Origin: Rarobacter faecitabidus
GTDB lineage: Bacteria; Actinomycetota; Actinomycetes; Actinomycetales; Cellulomonadaceae
Direction: 5' to 3'
DNA length: 64,000 nucleotides
NCBI RefSeq assembly: GCF_006716265.1
Contig: NZ_VFOS01000001.1
Coordinates: forward strand, 1,364,001-1,428,000
Under the pieces are notes generated by a model, which did no database searches, was not told the DNA's origin, and saw only the letters and a program-made list of their open reading frames with translations. Positions 26,978-36,920 of this stretch are shown here, piece after piece (within the stretch, counting starts at the first letter, position 1; every line of letters starts with the position of its first letter). Both the position numbers and the translations under genes were made by a program.

Positions 26978-28222
26978 ATGGGTTGGATCGAACACTCCAT
27001 CTGGTGGCACGTATATCCGCTGGGGTTCTGCGGAGCGCCGATCCGCGATGCGGCTCCCGTGCCAGCGCACCGGCTGCGACACCTGCTGAATTGGCTCGAC
27101 TACGCCATTGAGCTGGGGGCCTCAGGGCTCCTTCTGGGACCGATTTTCGCCGCGCAATCCCACGGCTACGACAGCGTGGATCAGTTTCGCATCGACGCCC
27201 GCCTCGGTGACGACTCGGACTTCGATTCGTTGGTGGCCGCATGCCGCGAGCGCGGCCTGCGCGTGGTCCTGGACGGGGTGTTCAGTCACGTGGGCGTGCA
27301 GCACCCCGAGTTGCAGCCCGCCCTGATCGAGGGGAGGACGAGCGCTCCCGCCGAACTTTTCGACATTGACTGGGATGCCCCGGGCGGCCCCGCGCCACGG
27401 GTGTTCGAGGGGCACGGCGACCTCGTCCGGCTGAACCACGCCACCGAGCGGACGGCCGACTATGCGGTCCAAGTGATGACGCATTGGCTGGATCGCGGTG
27501 TCGACGGGTGGCGACTCGACGCCGCCTACTCGGTCGCGCCCGACTTCTGGGCACGAGTGCTGCAGCGGGTTCGCGCCGCCCATCCCGGCGCGTGGTTCCT
27601 CGGGGAGGTTATCCACGGCGACTACTCCGATTTCGTGGCCGCGTCGGCACTGGACTCGGTCACGCAGTACGAGTTGTGGAAGGCCATCTGGTCATCGCTG
27701 CGCGACAGGAATCTCTTCGAGTTGGACTGGACGCTGCATCGCCACAACGACCTCCTCCAACGATTCATCCCCAACACGTTCATCGGGAATCACGACGTCA
27801 CTCGCATCGCCAGCACGCTGGGGCCTAGTGGCGCCGTGGCGGCGCTAGCGATCCTCATGACAGTCGGCGGCATTCCGTCGATCTACTACGGCGACGAGCA
27901 AGGCTTCACTGGGATCAAGGAGGAGCGCGCCGGCGGTGACGACGAGGTCCGGCCCGCTTTCCCGGGTACCCCCGCCGAGCTCGCGGCAGAGGGCTGGCTG
28001 ATCTATCGGGCTCACCAGGAACTCATCGGATTGCGCCGCCGTCACCCGTGGCTGACTACCGCGACCACCGAGACGCTCCGGCTGGAGAACACCCACTACG
28101 CCTATCGAACCCGATCCGCGAACGGCGCGGACTACCTGGACGTCATCATCGACCTGGATGGCGGCCAGCCGGTGACGATCCTCGATCCGGCCGGTGGCGC
28201 GCTCTGGCCCACCGGCTCATAG
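26978..28222 (+). CDS. GH13 (alpha-amylase family) glycosidase
   Basis: A 414-residue cytoplasmic alpha-glucan enzyme. The GH13 conserved regions are present in order: I (VVLDGVFSHVG, near 105), II (GWRLDAAYS, nucleophile Asp, near 178), III (FLGEVIHGDY, acid/base Glu, near 208) and IV (FIGNHDVTR, near 267). Region I carries SH in place of the usual NH. There is no signal peptide. It resembles bacterial amylase/glucosidase paralogues of the trehalose or maltooligosaccharide branch, but the exact substrate cannot be read. GAGGAG precedes ATG. Its end overlaps the convergent epimerase pseudogene by 6 nt. Confidence 0.88.
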   Translation: MGWIEHSIWWHVYPLGFCGAPIRDAAPVPAHRLRHLLNWLDYAIELGASGLLLGPIFAAQSHGYDSVDQFRIDARLGDDSDFDSLVAACRERGLRVVLDGVFSHVGVQHPELQPALIEGRTSAPAELFDIDWDAPGGPAPRVFEGHGDLVRLNHATERTADYAVQVMTHWLDRGVDGWRLDAAYSVAPDFWARVLQRVRAAHPGAWFLGEVIHGDYSDFVAASALDSVTQYELWKAIWSSLRDRNLFELDWTLHRHNDLLQRFIPNTFIGNHDVTRIASTLGPSGAVAALAILMTVGGIPSIYYGDEQGFTGIKEERAGGDDEVRPAFPGTPAELAAEGWLIYRAHQELIGLRRRHPWLTTATTETLRLENTHYAYRTRSANGADYLDVIIDLDGGQPVTILDPAGGALWPTGS

Positions 28223-29162
28223 GCGGGCGCGCCAGGCTCTAGCGGTGGACGCGATGGTTTCCTCCCACTCAGTGGCGTCAACCCCGAACCGTTCGGTCGT
28301 CTCGGTGCCATCGGCGATATACGGCCGCTCGAACTGGTATAGCGCCCCAGTCACCTCCCGCAGAATCGGCAGCGCGAAGCCCCCGACTCTGAGCGTCCAT
28401 GTCGGTATCTTCCGCAGTCTCGGCTCCCCCATCCCAACGGATTCTCCCAGCGCCCGGGGCACCTGCCGAGCGCTGCGGGGCGGCGCGGACGGCACGATCC
28501 ACGCCGATCCCCACGCCTTCTCGTCCCGTCCGACTGCCGCAAGCGTTGCGGCCACGTCGTCGATTGCCGTCCACGCGTGCGGCTGATCTGGGTCACCGAA
28601 GACGGATGCCGTCTTACCCGCCAAGGTGGCTTTCGCGTACATGGCGAGCAGGCCGCTGCTCACGGGCAACGTCGGGCCGATGTAGTCCGACGCCCGCGCC
28701 TCGGTGACGCGAACCCGCCCGGCCTCGTGCACCGCGAGCGCCTCTTGCCACATACGAGCCCGCAGTTCGCCCTTGTGATCCGACGGTCGCAGCGGGGTCT
28801 CTCGAGTCATCGGCCCGTCGGGCGGGCCATAGCCATAGAGGTTGCTCGCCGTGACCAGCACGGCACCGGAACGTTCCGCGGCGGTGAGAATCGATGCCGC
28901 AAGCGGCGGCCAGAGCCGCTCCCACTCGGTATACGAACCCGGGTTGGCGCAGTTGTACAGGGTTTCGGCTCCGCTCGCTTGCACTGTCAGCGCGTCGGGG
29001 GCGGACGCATCAACCGCGACCGAGTCGACTCCCGGGATTCCGGTGGCGCGCCCCGCGCTGGAGAATTCGCACGCGCTGCCCATCGCGGGCTAGCAGAGCC
29101 GCCAGCGCCGTTCCGACTGGACCCGCGCCGATAATCACCTGTGGTGCGCTCGATGTCGCCAT
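28217..29162 (-). pseudogene. NAD-dependent epimerase/dehydratase, frameshifted near the N terminus
   Basis: An atypical Rossmann-fold reductase (SDR-extended type). The start ATG at 29162 opens a frame reading VIIGAGPVGTALAALLAR, an intact NAD-binding motif, but this frame ends soon after. The rest of the protein is in another frame from about 29070 down to 28217 (GVDSVAVDA, YNCANPGSYTEW, LVTASNLYGYGP with the catalytic Tyr, DQPHAWTAIDDVA). Joining the frames restores a normal ~314-residue protein, so one base appears gained (or two lost) near 29050-29075. It may be a real disruption or a sequencing error; the downstream frame is otherwise undamaged. Confidence 0.82.
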
Positions 29163-29245
29163 GGGGCAACTATGTCAAACATTCCGGCACGCGGGCCGTT
29201 GTCAGCCGCTCCGCGGTGATTCCGAGCCCTACTCTCCCGGCCCTC

Positions 29246-29863
29246 TCAGTCGAAGATCGGGCCCTGCGTGCGCGTGCGCTTGAGTTCGAAGAAGCCGGGT
29301 GTGGTCGCGACCAGGACGCAGCCGTCCCACAGGCGTCCGGCGGCCTCTCCCTTCGGCGCGGGGGTGACGACCGGACCGAAGAACGCCACGCCGTCGAAGG
29401 CGACCACGGGCGTGCCGACGTCCTCACCGACCAGGGAGATTCCTTCCTGGTGTGAGGCTCGCAACTGCTCATCGACCTCGTCGGTGTGCGCCACCTCGGC
29501 GAGGTCAGCCGGGAGGCCCGCCTCCGCGAGTGCCTCCGCGATGATCGCGTCGAAGTCGGTGCGCCCACCCGGGTGAATGCGCTGGCCCATCGCGTCGTAG
29601 AGCGGCTTGATCACGTCGTCGCCGAATTTCAGTTGGGCAGCGATGATGACGCGGACAGGTCCCCATGCGCGCTTCATGATCGCCTGATACTTCTCGGGCA
29701 GATCCCGCCCTTCGTTGAGCACCGCCAGCGACATCACGTGCCAGCGGACCTTGATCGGCCGGACGGCGGTGACCTCGTCCATCCAACGTGAGGTCATCCA
29801 TGCCCAAGGGCACGACGGGTCGAACCAGAAATCGGCGTAATCGCCGGATGCGTTCTCTGCCAT
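29246..29863 (-). CDS. Mycothiol-dependent nitroreductase, Rv2466c-like (DsbA family)
   Basis: A 205-residue thioredoxin-fold protein of the DsbA/Rv2466c group, which uses mycothiol to reduce disulfides and nitro compounds. The active site reads WFDPSCPWAWMTSRWM: the first Cys of CPWC is present but the resolving Cys is replaced by Ala, a single-Cys form. VRWHVMSLAVLNEG and GTPVVAF (cis-Pro) follow. Start ATG 29863 is chosen because homology begins there and TAGCGT lies exactly 7 nt upstream, indicating a leaderless transcript divergent from pepN. Confidence 0.85.
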   Translation of the reverse strand: MAENASGDYADFWFDPSCPWAWMTSRWMDEVTAVRPIKVRWHVMSLAVLNEGRDLPEKYQAIMKRAWGPVRVIIAAQLKFGDDVIKPLYDAMGQRIHPGGRTDFDAIIAEALAEAGLPADLAEVAHTDEVDEQLRASHQEGISLVGEDVGTPVVAFDGVAFFGPVVTPAPKGEAAGRLWDGCVLVATTPGFFELKRTRTQGPIFD

Positions 29864-30036
29864 ACATCCAACGCTAGCCCACGTCCGGCGCATCGCCAGC
29901 GCCCGGGGGCGCGTTCGGCGTGCTTCGACGGCGAGCGCGGACGAGTGGATAGGAATCCGGCAGGAATGCGTGGAAAGATTGATTGAGTGATCTAAACCGA
30001 TCCCGACCTACATCAGTTGCCACATTGAGGAGCACC

Positions 30037-32601
30037 ATGCCCGGGGAGAACCTGACCCGCAGTGAGGCCGTGCAGCGCGCGGCCACCGTCACCACGCACA
30101 GCTACGACGTCACCCTTGACCTCACGCAGGGCCCGGAGACATTCGAATCGACCACGGTGATCCGGTTCGACGCGACCCCGGGTGGATCGGCCTTCCTCGA
30201 TCTGGTCGCGCCTCGTCTGCGCGAGATCGAACTCAACGGCGTTGCGCTGGACGTGAATGCGATCTTCGAGGACTCCCGTATCGCGCTCAGCGACCTGAAG
30301 GCGCACAACACCGTGCGCGTGGTCGCGAACGCCGCGTACACCAACACCGGGGAGGGTCTGCACCGCTTCGTCGACCCGGTCGACGGCGAGGCCTACCTCT
30401 ACAGCCAGTTCGAGGTGCCCGACGCTCGTCGCATGTACGCGACGTTCGAACAGCCCGACCTCAAGGCGACGTTCGCCTTCACCGTGCGCGCGCCCGAGGC
30501 TTGGAAGGTCGTCTCCAACTCCCCCGCGCCCGCACCGGTGAAGCACGGCGACGGCACTGCGACGTGGTCCTTCGCCCCGACCCCCCGCATCTCGACGTAC
30601 ATCACAGCGCTCGTCGCCGGCCCGTACCACGAGGTGCGCGGCGAGCTAACCAGTTCCGACGGCAGGACGATTCCGCTCGGCGTGTACTGCCGCACCTCGC
30701 TCGCCGAGTTCCTGGACGCGGACTACATCCTGGAGACGACGCGCCGCGGGTTCGCGTTTTTCGAGGCGAAGTTCGACGTTCCCTACCCGTTCGAGAAGTA
30801 CGACCAGTTGTTCGTCCCCGAATACAACATGGGCGCGATGGAGAACGCCGGCTGCGTGACGTTCACCGAGACGTACGTGTTCCGCTCCAACGTGACCGAT
30901 GCCATCCGCGAGCGGCGCGTCGTGACCATTCTCCACGAGTTGGCGCACATGTGGTTCGGCGACCTGGTCACCATGAAGTGGTGGAACGACCTGTGGCTCA
31001 ACGAGTCGTTCGCGGAGTGGGCGTCCACCCTCGCGACCGCCGAGGCCACCGAGTGGCACGACGCGTGGACCACGTTCGCGTCAATGGAGAAGGCGTGGGC
31101 ATACCGCCAGGACCAGTTGCCCTCGACGCACCCGATCGTCGCGCCGATCAACGATCTCGACGACGTGCAGGTGAACTTCGATGGCATCACCTACGCGAAG
31201 GGCGGCTCGGTGCTCAAGCAACTCGCCGCGTGGGTGGGTCTGGACGAGTTCCTCGCCGGCGTCTCCGCGTACTTCAAGAAGCACGCGTTCGGCAATACCG
31301 AGCTGAAGGACCTGCTGGTCGAGCTCGAGGCCTCCTCGGGGCGGGATCTGTCCACCTGGTCGCGGCTGTGGCTCGAGACGGCTGGCGTCAACACGCTGCG
31401 GCCGCTCATCGAGATCGATGGCGACGGCATCATCACCTCGTTCGAGATCGAGCAGACCGCCATCGCCGAGCAGCCAACGCTGCGCCCACACCGCCTCGCC
31501 GTCGGCTTCTACTCACTCGTCCCCGGCGAGGACGGCCACGAGTCGATGGCCCGCGTCCACCGCGTCGAACTCGACATCGACGGCCCGGGCAGGGCCGTGC
31601 CGCAACTGGTCGGGCTTGAGCGCCCGCAACTCGTACTGCTGAACGATGACGATCTCGCATACGCGAAGATCCGCCTCGACGCGGATTCGTGGGAGGCTGC
31701 CATCGCCCACCTGTCCAAGGTCGAGGACACCCTGGCCCGCGCCCTGATCTGGGGTTCGGCGTGGGACTCGACTCGTGACGGCGAGTTCCCCGCCAGCCGC
31801 TTCATCGACCTGATCCTCGACAACGTCGCCGTGGAGGACCAGTCGACGACGTTGCGGACCGTACTCGGCCAGCTGCTGATCACCGCTCGCACGTTCGTCG
31901 CGCCACAGAAGCGCGCGGCAACCCTGGAGAAGGTCGCCGATCGGTTGTGGGAGCTCGCATCCGCTGCTCCGGCGGGCAGCGATCAGCAGCTTCAATTCGT
32001 GAAGACCTTCGCGGCCGTGGCCTCCACGAACACCCACGCGCAAGTGCTCGCGAATCTGAAGTCGGGCGAACTCGTCCTCGAAGGCCTGGCCATCGACACC
32101 GACCTCACCTGGGAGCTGCTGGACGGGCTCGTCCTCACCGGCGCCGCCGGAGAGGCAGAGATCGCGGCCCAGCTCGCCGCGGACGATACCGCGAACGGTC
32201 GACAGTTCGCCGCCCGAGCGCGCGCCACGGTGCCGGATCGGGAGGTGAAACTCGCCACCCTGAAAGCGATCATCGCGGACAGGGATGCACCCAACGCGAT
32301 CATCCGCCACACCGCAGCCGGGCTCGGTCACGCAACGGACCCCGCACTGCTCGATGTGCTCGTCGAACCGTACTACGACGCGATCACCCAGATCTGGCGG
32401 GACCGCTCGTTCCACATCGCCGATGAGCTCATCGAAGGGCTCTTCCCGGCGGCGCTGGCTACCCGGGAACTCGCCGATAGCGGGACCGCCTGGCTGAACG
32501 CCCACCCGGACGTTCCGGCGGCGCTGCGCCGCTACGTCCGCGAGCAGGTGTCTTCCACCGAGCGCGCGCTCACCGCGCAGCGCGTGGACGCCGCGAACTA
32601 A
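30037..32601 (+). CDS. pepN: Aminopeptidase N (M1 family)
   Basis: An 854-residue M1 zinc aminopeptidase that trims N-terminal residues from peptides. GAMEN, the exopeptidase motif, is near residue 267; the zinc site is HELAHMWFGDLVT with the third ligand Glu in LWLNESFAEW about 18 residues on. The catalytic Tyr lies in FDGITYAKGGSVL. A long helical C-terminal domain ends the protein. Start ATG 30037 has GAGGAGC at good spacing; the frame upstream to 29983 is ignored. An aldo/keto reductase gene follows after 30 nt, probably in the same transcript. Confidence 0.96.
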   Translation: MPGENLTRSEAVQRAATVTTHSYDVTLDLTQGPETFESTTVIRFDATPGGSAFLDLVAPRLREIELNGVALDVNAIFEDSRIALSDLKAHNTVRVVANAAYTNTGEGLHRFVDPVDGEAYLYSQFEVPDARRMYATFEQPDLKATFAFTVRAPEAWKVVSNSPAPAPVKHGDGTATWSFAPTPRISTYITALVAGPYHEVRGELTSSDGRTIPLGVYCRTSLAEFLDADYILETTRRGFAFFEAKFDVPYPFEKYDQLFVPEYNMGAMENAGCVTFTETYVFRSNVTDAIRERRVVTILHELAHMWFGDLVTMKWWNDLWLNESFAEWASTLATAEATEWHDAWTTFASMEKAWAYRQDQLPSTHPIVAPINDLDDVQVNFDGITYAKGGSVLKQLAAWVGLDEFLAGVSAYFKKHAFGNTELKDLLVELEASSGRDLSTWSRLWLETAGVNTLRPLIEIDGDGIITSFEIEQTAIAEQPTLRPHRLAVGFYSLVPGEDGHESMARVHRVELDIDGPGRAVPQLVGLERPQLVLLNDDDLAYAKIRLDADSWEAAIAHLSKVEDTLARALIWGSAWDSTRDGEFPASRFIDLILDNVAVEDQSTTLRTVLGQLLITARTFVAPQKRAATLEKVADRLWELASAAPAGSDQQLQFVKTFAAVASTNTHAQVLANLKSGELVLEGLAIDTDLTWELLDGLVLTGAAGEAEIAAQLAADDTANGRQFAARARATVPDREVKLATLKAIIADRDAPNAIIRHTAAGLGHATDPALLDVLVEPYYDAITQIWRDRSFHIADELIEGLFPAALATRELADSGTAWLNAHPDVPAALRRYVREQVSSTERALTAQRVDAAN

Positions 32602-32631
32602 ACCTCACCACCAAAGATTGGACACGAAATC

Positions 32632-33456
32632 ATGACCATTCCCGACATCCGCCTCTCCGCCTCGGTGACCATCCCGCAGGTCGGTTTCGGCGTGTTCCAG
32701 ATCCCCGACGAGGAAACCACCGCCGCCGTCGAGACGGCCATCGAAGCGGGCTACCGTCACATCGACACCGCCGCGATCTACCGGAACGAACGCGGAGTGG
32801 GCCAGGCGCTGACAAGCAGCGGCATCGCCCGCGGCGACATCTTCGTGACGTCGAAATTGTGGCCGGACGACTTCGCGGCCGCCGACGTGCGCCCCGCGCT
32901 GGAGAAATCGCTGTCGCTGCTGGGCACGGACTACCTGGACCTGTACTTGCTGCACTGGCCGGTTCCCGGCCGCGGTGCGTACGTGGGTGCCTGGGAGGAA
33001 GTGCTCAAGGCACGCGAGGAGGGACTCATCCGCGAGGCAGGCGTCTCCAACTTCACCCCTGAACTACTGAGCGACCTGATCGAGCGAACGGGAGTGACGC
33101 CCGCCATCAACCAGGTGAAGCTCGACCCGACGTTGCAGCAGCCGGCGCTGCGCGCCTACCACGACGAGCACGGCATCGTCACCGAGGCGTACTCGCCCCT
33201 CGCCCAGGGAGAGGTGCTGGGGAGCGAGCCGATCACCACGATCGCCCAGGCACACGGGGTGACGCCCGCACAGGTCGTCCTGCGCTGGCACATTCAGCAC
33301 GGCACGGTGGTGATCCCCAAGTCGGTGACGCCCGAACGGATCGCATCGAACCTCGACCTGTTCGGGTTCGAGCTCTCGGCCGACGAGGTCGCGCTGATCG
33401 ACGCCATGGACGCCGGAGACGCGGTCTGGCAGACGCCGCTGACTTTCCTCAACTAA
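32632..33456 (+). CDS. Aldo/keto reductase
   Basis: A 274-residue NADPH-dependent carbonyl reductase of the AKR5-like bacterial group (2,5-diketo-D-gluconate reductase type). The barrel motifs are GYRHIDTAAIYRNE (catalytic Asp and Tyr), VTSKLWPDD (Lys), YLLHWPVPG (His), VSNFTPELL and the coenzyme-binding VIPKSVTPERIASN. The natural substrate cannot be told. It follows pepN closely. Confidence 0.92.
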   Translation: MTIPDIRLSASVTIPQVGFGVFQIPDEETTAAVETAIEAGYRHIDTAAIYRNERGVGQALTSSGIARGDIFVTSKLWPDDFAAADVRPALEKSLSLLGTDYLDLYLLHWPVPGRGAYVGAWEEVLKAREEGLIREAGVSNFTPELLSDLIERTGVTPAINQVKLDPTLQQPALRAYHDEHGIVTEAYSPLAQGEVLGSEPITTIAQAHGVTPAQVVLRWHIQHGTVVIPKSVTPERIASNLDLFGFELSADEVALIDAMDAGDAVWQTPLTFLN

Positions 33457-33472
33457 CGCGGCCTGGCAGCCT

Positions 33473-33546
33473 CATCGTTTGCGCGAATTCTGTTCGTTCG
33501 CGGCGGTTCAATACGCGGCATGCGAATCGGAAACCCGCAAACGATG
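33473..33546. repeat. Inverted repeat after the aldo/keto reductase
   Basis: CATCGTTTGCG at 33473 and CGCAAACGATG at 33536 are a perfect 11-bp inverted repeat around a 52-nt spacer, between convergent genes. It may act as a two-way terminator, though the loop is long. Confidence 0.4.
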
Positions 33547-33587
33547 GGGCGCAGTGGCGGCGGCACAGCGAGCGCGCTGGCCAGGTC

Positions 33588-33636
33588 GGCAGGTGCGGGT
33601 CGGCAGGTGCGGGTAGGCAGCTAGGCAGGTGCGGGT
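33588..33636. repeat. Three copies of a 13-bp repeat
   Basis: GGCAGGTGCGGGT occurs at 33588, 33602 and 33624, just past the malQ stop codon. Spacing is 14 and 22 bases. It is too small for a known element class and may be a slippage product. Confidence 0.6.
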
Positions 33637-33641
33637 AGGCC

Positions 33642-35801
33642 CTAGCCGCGCCCCTCGCGCATGATGGCCGCAATGCGCTGGGCGAGTGGGATATCCGGCA
33701 GTTCCTCCAGCCACACTTCGTGGCCCTTGCCGTCCCCGAGTGGAACGCGCCAGTTCGGGTATTCCTGGTCCGTGCCCGGCTGGTTCTGCGTGCGGTCCTC
33801 CCCGACCATGTCCGCGAGGGCCACGCCGTGGAGCAAAGAATACGTCTGCGCCAGCAGCGCATGGAGAGCGACGACCACATCCTCGCGGCTCGCCGGAAGT
33901 TCAATCAGGTCGCGACTCGCGAGCAGCCGCTCTACGCCCGCGATCTCTGCCTCCGCCTGAGCCAATTCCCGTTCGACCGGAACGGTGAGCAGTCCGAGTT
34001 GTTCGCGCAGCGTGACGTGCGCGTACTGCAGGTAGCCCGCGGTCGGTGGGAGGTCGTGAGTGGTCACGGATGCCAGCGCCGCAGGGCGATAGTGTTCGGG
34101 CGGCTTGATCGCCCCGTCCCAGTCCCGCTCGAACCAGAGCACGGATGTACCGAGTAAGCCGCGGTCGGCGAGGTAGTCGGAAACCCAGTGCTCGAAAGTA
34201 CCCAGGTCCTCACCGATCACGACGACGCCAGCGCGCTGGGCCTCAAGGCAGAGGATGCCGATGAGCGCCTCGTGGTCGTAGCGCACGTAGGCTCCGGAGC
34301 TGGGCGGGGCTCCGTCAGGAATCCACCAGAGCCGGAACAGCCCGATCACATGATCAATGCGCACGGCCCCCGCATGGCGGAAGACGCTGTGAAGCATGCC
34401 ACGGAACGCCTCGTATGCTGTTTCCTCCAACCGATCGGGGCGCCACGGTGGCTGCGACCAGTTCTGGCCGAGTTGGTTGTACATGTCCGGCGGGGCCCCC
34501 ACGCTCACCCCGCGCGCAATGATGTCCTGCTGCGACCAGACGTCCGCCCCGTGCGGATGCACCCCCACGGCGAGATCTTGCATGACACCGATCGACATGC
34601 CCGCATCAAGGGCGCTACGCTGCGCCGCGGCAAGCTGCTCGGCGGCCACCCACTGCAGCCACTTGTGAAATCCGATCTCCTTACCCACATGCTTGCCCAA
34701 CTCAAGCACTGCGGGACTCGTAGGCGAATCGAAACCGTCGGGCCAGTCGATTCCGTCGAATCGCTCGTAGAGCACGGACCACAGCGCGAAGTTTTCGAGC
34801 GCGGCCCCCTGGTCTTCGCAGAACTGGTCGAATGCATCCTGGCGAGCGGGAACTCTCGGCACCTGGTAGACCAGCCAGAGCGCCTGCAGCTTGGCATCCC
34901 AGGCCGAATCTCGATCCACGAACTGACGGGAGAAATCGCCGCCCGAGGCCTGCCCCACGGCTCGGTTCACGCCCACTCCCAGCGCCTCGACCTCGGCTCG
35001 AGCGCTGGCATCGAGATAGGCGGCCTCGCGAATCTGTTCGACCCGGATGTACCAGGGACTTACGAAGCGACGGGAGGTCGGCAGATAGGGCGACGGCGTC
35101 AGGGGCGAGGTCGGTTCAACGGCGTGCACGGGATTGATAAGGACGAAGTCGGCTCCGAAGCGACGAGCCACCGTGTGGCAAAGATCTCCCAGATCGGCGA
35201 AATCGCCGACGCCCCACGATTGCCGCGAACGGATCGAATACAGCTGCGTGGTGACGCCCCAACTCTGCTCCGCAGGCAGCGGTGCCCGCGGCGGCACGAC
35301 GATGATGGTCCCCGCCACTGTCACACCCTCGCTGGTGGCCACGAGCGAGTGGTACCCGAGCGGGAGTTCCGCGGGAACCTCGAAGGTTGCGCGTCCGATC
35401 AGCCGACCGGCCACCTCACGCGGATCAAACCACCGATCCAATTGGGCCGGGAGAACTCGTCCACCCTCCTGTTCCAGATCGATGTGCACCTGAACGGCGC
35501 TGCCGTGGTCCACGTGGACGGGGAACTCGCGCGCTTCGCCCTGCCGCACGACGATGCTCGGCGGTACCCGCCGCAGCCACGCGGAGTCCTGCGCGCGCCG
35601 AATCGATTCCTCCACCTCGGCGCCGCTGCTTGCCGGAACATCCAGCGCCGCAAGCACGGCGCGCAGCGTCGAACTGGAAACGCGTTCGATACTGCCCGAA
35701 TGCCCCTGATAGGAGTCTTGAATGCCGTGGAGCGCGGCGAGCGCTAGCAGGCGGTCGGATGCGGGCTCGGCGGGACCGGCTGGCGATACGAGTTGCTCCA
35801 C
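33642..35801 (-). CDS. malQ: 4-alpha-glucanotransferase (amylomaltase)
   Basis: Transfers maltooligosaccharide units in maltose/glycogen metabolism. The 719-residue product has the GH77 catalytic features: FVLINPVHAVEP, VRIDHVIGLFRLWWIP (nucleophile Asp), VVIGEDLGTFE (acid/base Glu) and SVTTHDLPPTAGYL. The N terminus (about 160 residues) is the extra beta-sandwich typical of actinobacterial MalQ. The frame extends to 36110, but GTG 35801 fits the family and CAAGAT lies 7 nt upstream (probably leaderless). It is divergent from mscS. Confidence 0.94.
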   Translation of the reverse strand: MEQLVSPAGPAEPASDRLLALAALHGIQDSYQGHSGSIERVSSSTLRAVLAALDVPASSGAEVEESIRRAQDSAWLRRVPPSIVVRQGEAREFPVHVDHGSAVQVHIDLEQEGGRVLPAQLDRWFDPREVAGRLIGRATFEVPAELPLGYHSLVATSEGVTVAGTIIVVPPRAPLPAEQSWGVTTQLYSIRSRQSWGVGDFADLGDLCHTVARRFGADFVLINPVHAVEPTSPLTPSPYLPTSRRFVSPWYIRVEQIREAAYLDASARAEVEALGVGVNRAVGQASGGDFSRQFVDRDSAWDAKLQALWLVYQVPRVPARQDAFDQFCEDQGAALENFALWSVLYERFDGIDWPDGFDSPTSPAVLELGKHVGKEIGFHKWLQWVAAEQLAAAQRSALDAGMSIGVMQDLAVGVHPHGADVWSQQDIIARGVSVGAPPDMYNQLGQNWSQPPWRPDRLEETAYEAFRGMLHSVFRHAGAVRIDHVIGLFRLWWIPDGAPPSSGAYVRYDHEALIGILCLEAQRAGVVVIGEDLGTFEHWVSDYLADRGLLGTSVLWFERDWDGAIKPPEHYRPAALASVTTHDLPPTAGYLQYAHVTLREQLGLLTVPVERELAQAEAEIAGVERLLASRDLIELPASREDVVVALHALLAQTYSLLHGVALADMVGEDRTQNQPGTDQEYPNWRVPLGDGKGHEVWLEELPDIPLAQRIAAIMREGRG

Positions 35802-35894
35802 TCTGAGAATCTTGCCAGATGCCGCGCCTCGTCGAAGGCGAAGGCGCGCGCCGGTTCGAAGAGTTTTACACACCGGACAAGTAGCCTTGACACT

Positions 35895-36899
35895 ATGTCT
35901 GTCGCATCGATCTTCTCCATGGCAGCCGGGCCGGTTGCACCCGGCGCCCACGTCAGCGACGCGCACTCGATCGTTCTCGCCGCCGCGGGGACCGACCTGG
36001 GCGAGGAGGCGGAGTCCTGGGTCACGAAGGCTCTGAACTGGCTCGTCGGAGCGCCGCTGCACATTCTGGCGATCATTGCCGTGTCGATCATCCTCCTGGC
36101 CGTACTGCATCGCATCATCAAGGCCGCAACCAACAAGATCGTCCGAGGAACGGCGACGGGAGCGTTAGCGAAGACTGAGATCGGTGCGGCTCTGCTGCAG
36201 GTCTCGGCGCTGGATTCACCGCGCCGCGAGCAGCGCGCCCGCACCGTCGGAACGGTGTTGCGCTCCGCGTCGAACCTGATCGTCGCCGCTGTGGCGATCC
36301 TGATGATCCTCGACATCATCGGAGTGAACATAGCCCCGCTCGTCGCGTCGGCCGGAATCGTCGGCGTCGCGCTCGGCTTCGGCGCGCAGACGCTTGTGAA
36401 GGACTTCCTCTCGGGCATCTTCCTGCTCATGGAGGATCAGTACGGCGTCGGCGACGTAGTGCGCATCGGCGAGGTGACGGGCACGGTGGAATCCGTGGCC
36501 CTGCGCGTTACCCGCGTGCGCGATGTCGATGGCGTGCTCTGGATTATCCGCAATGGCGAGATCCTCAAGGTCGGAAATACCTCCCAGGGCTGGTCGCGCG
36601 CCTCGGTCGCAGTCCGAGTGCCGCACGACTGCGACCTGGAGTCGCTGTATGAGGCGCTGGGCGAGGCCGCGCAGCAGGTGGCCGATGACGAGGTACTTTC
36701 GACCGTCATACAAGGCGCACCGACGATCGGCGGCATCGAATCTATGACCTCGAACTCGCTCACGATCCGCGCCGCGATCCGAACCGACCCCGACCGCGTG
36801 TTCGATGTGGCAACTGCGCTACGCCTGGCCGTCAACCGCGAGATCGAGAAGCGCGGCATTGCACTCGCACCTGACGTGCCGCCCGGCCTGCTCGCGTAA
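35895..36899 (+). CDS. MscS-family mechanosensitive channel
   Basis: A 334-residue membrane protein that likely releases solutes on hypo-osmotic shock. A periplasmic/N-terminal stretch is followed by a membrane helix (HILAIIAVSIILLAVL), a charged linker, a second (NLIVAAVAILMILDIIG), and the pore helix ASAGIVGVALGFGAQTLVKDF, the MscS signature. The cytoplasmic beta domain starts FLLMEDQYGVGDVVRIGEVTG. No ribosome binding site is seen; TAGCCT lies exactly 7 nt before ATG. The frame upstream to 35793 is ignored. glbO follows after 21 nt. Confidence 0.92.
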   Translation: MSVASIFSMAAGPVAPGAHVSDAHSIVLAAAGTDLGEEAESWVTKALNWLVGAPLHILAIIAVSIILLAVLHRIIKAATNKIVRGTATGALAKTEIGAALLQVSALDSPRREQRARTVGTVLRSASNLIVAAVAILMILDIIGVNIAPLVASAGIVGVALGFGAQTLVKDFLSGIFLLMEDQYGVGDVVRIGEVTGTVESVALRVTRVRDVDGVLWIIRNGEILKVGNTSQGWSRASVAVRVPHDCDLESLYEALGEAAQQVADDEVLSTVIQGAPTIGGIESMTSNSLTIRAAIRTDPDRVFDVATALRLAVNREIEKRGIALAPDVPPGLLA

Positions 36900-36920
36900 C
36901 CCGCCGTCAGCGGGGGGATA

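Noticed and set aside
33588-33636. Triple 13-bp repeat as a CRISPR-like or iteron array
   Set aside because: Three copies with 1- and 9-nt spacers, no initiator or cas gene, next to a stop codon; too little to support either.
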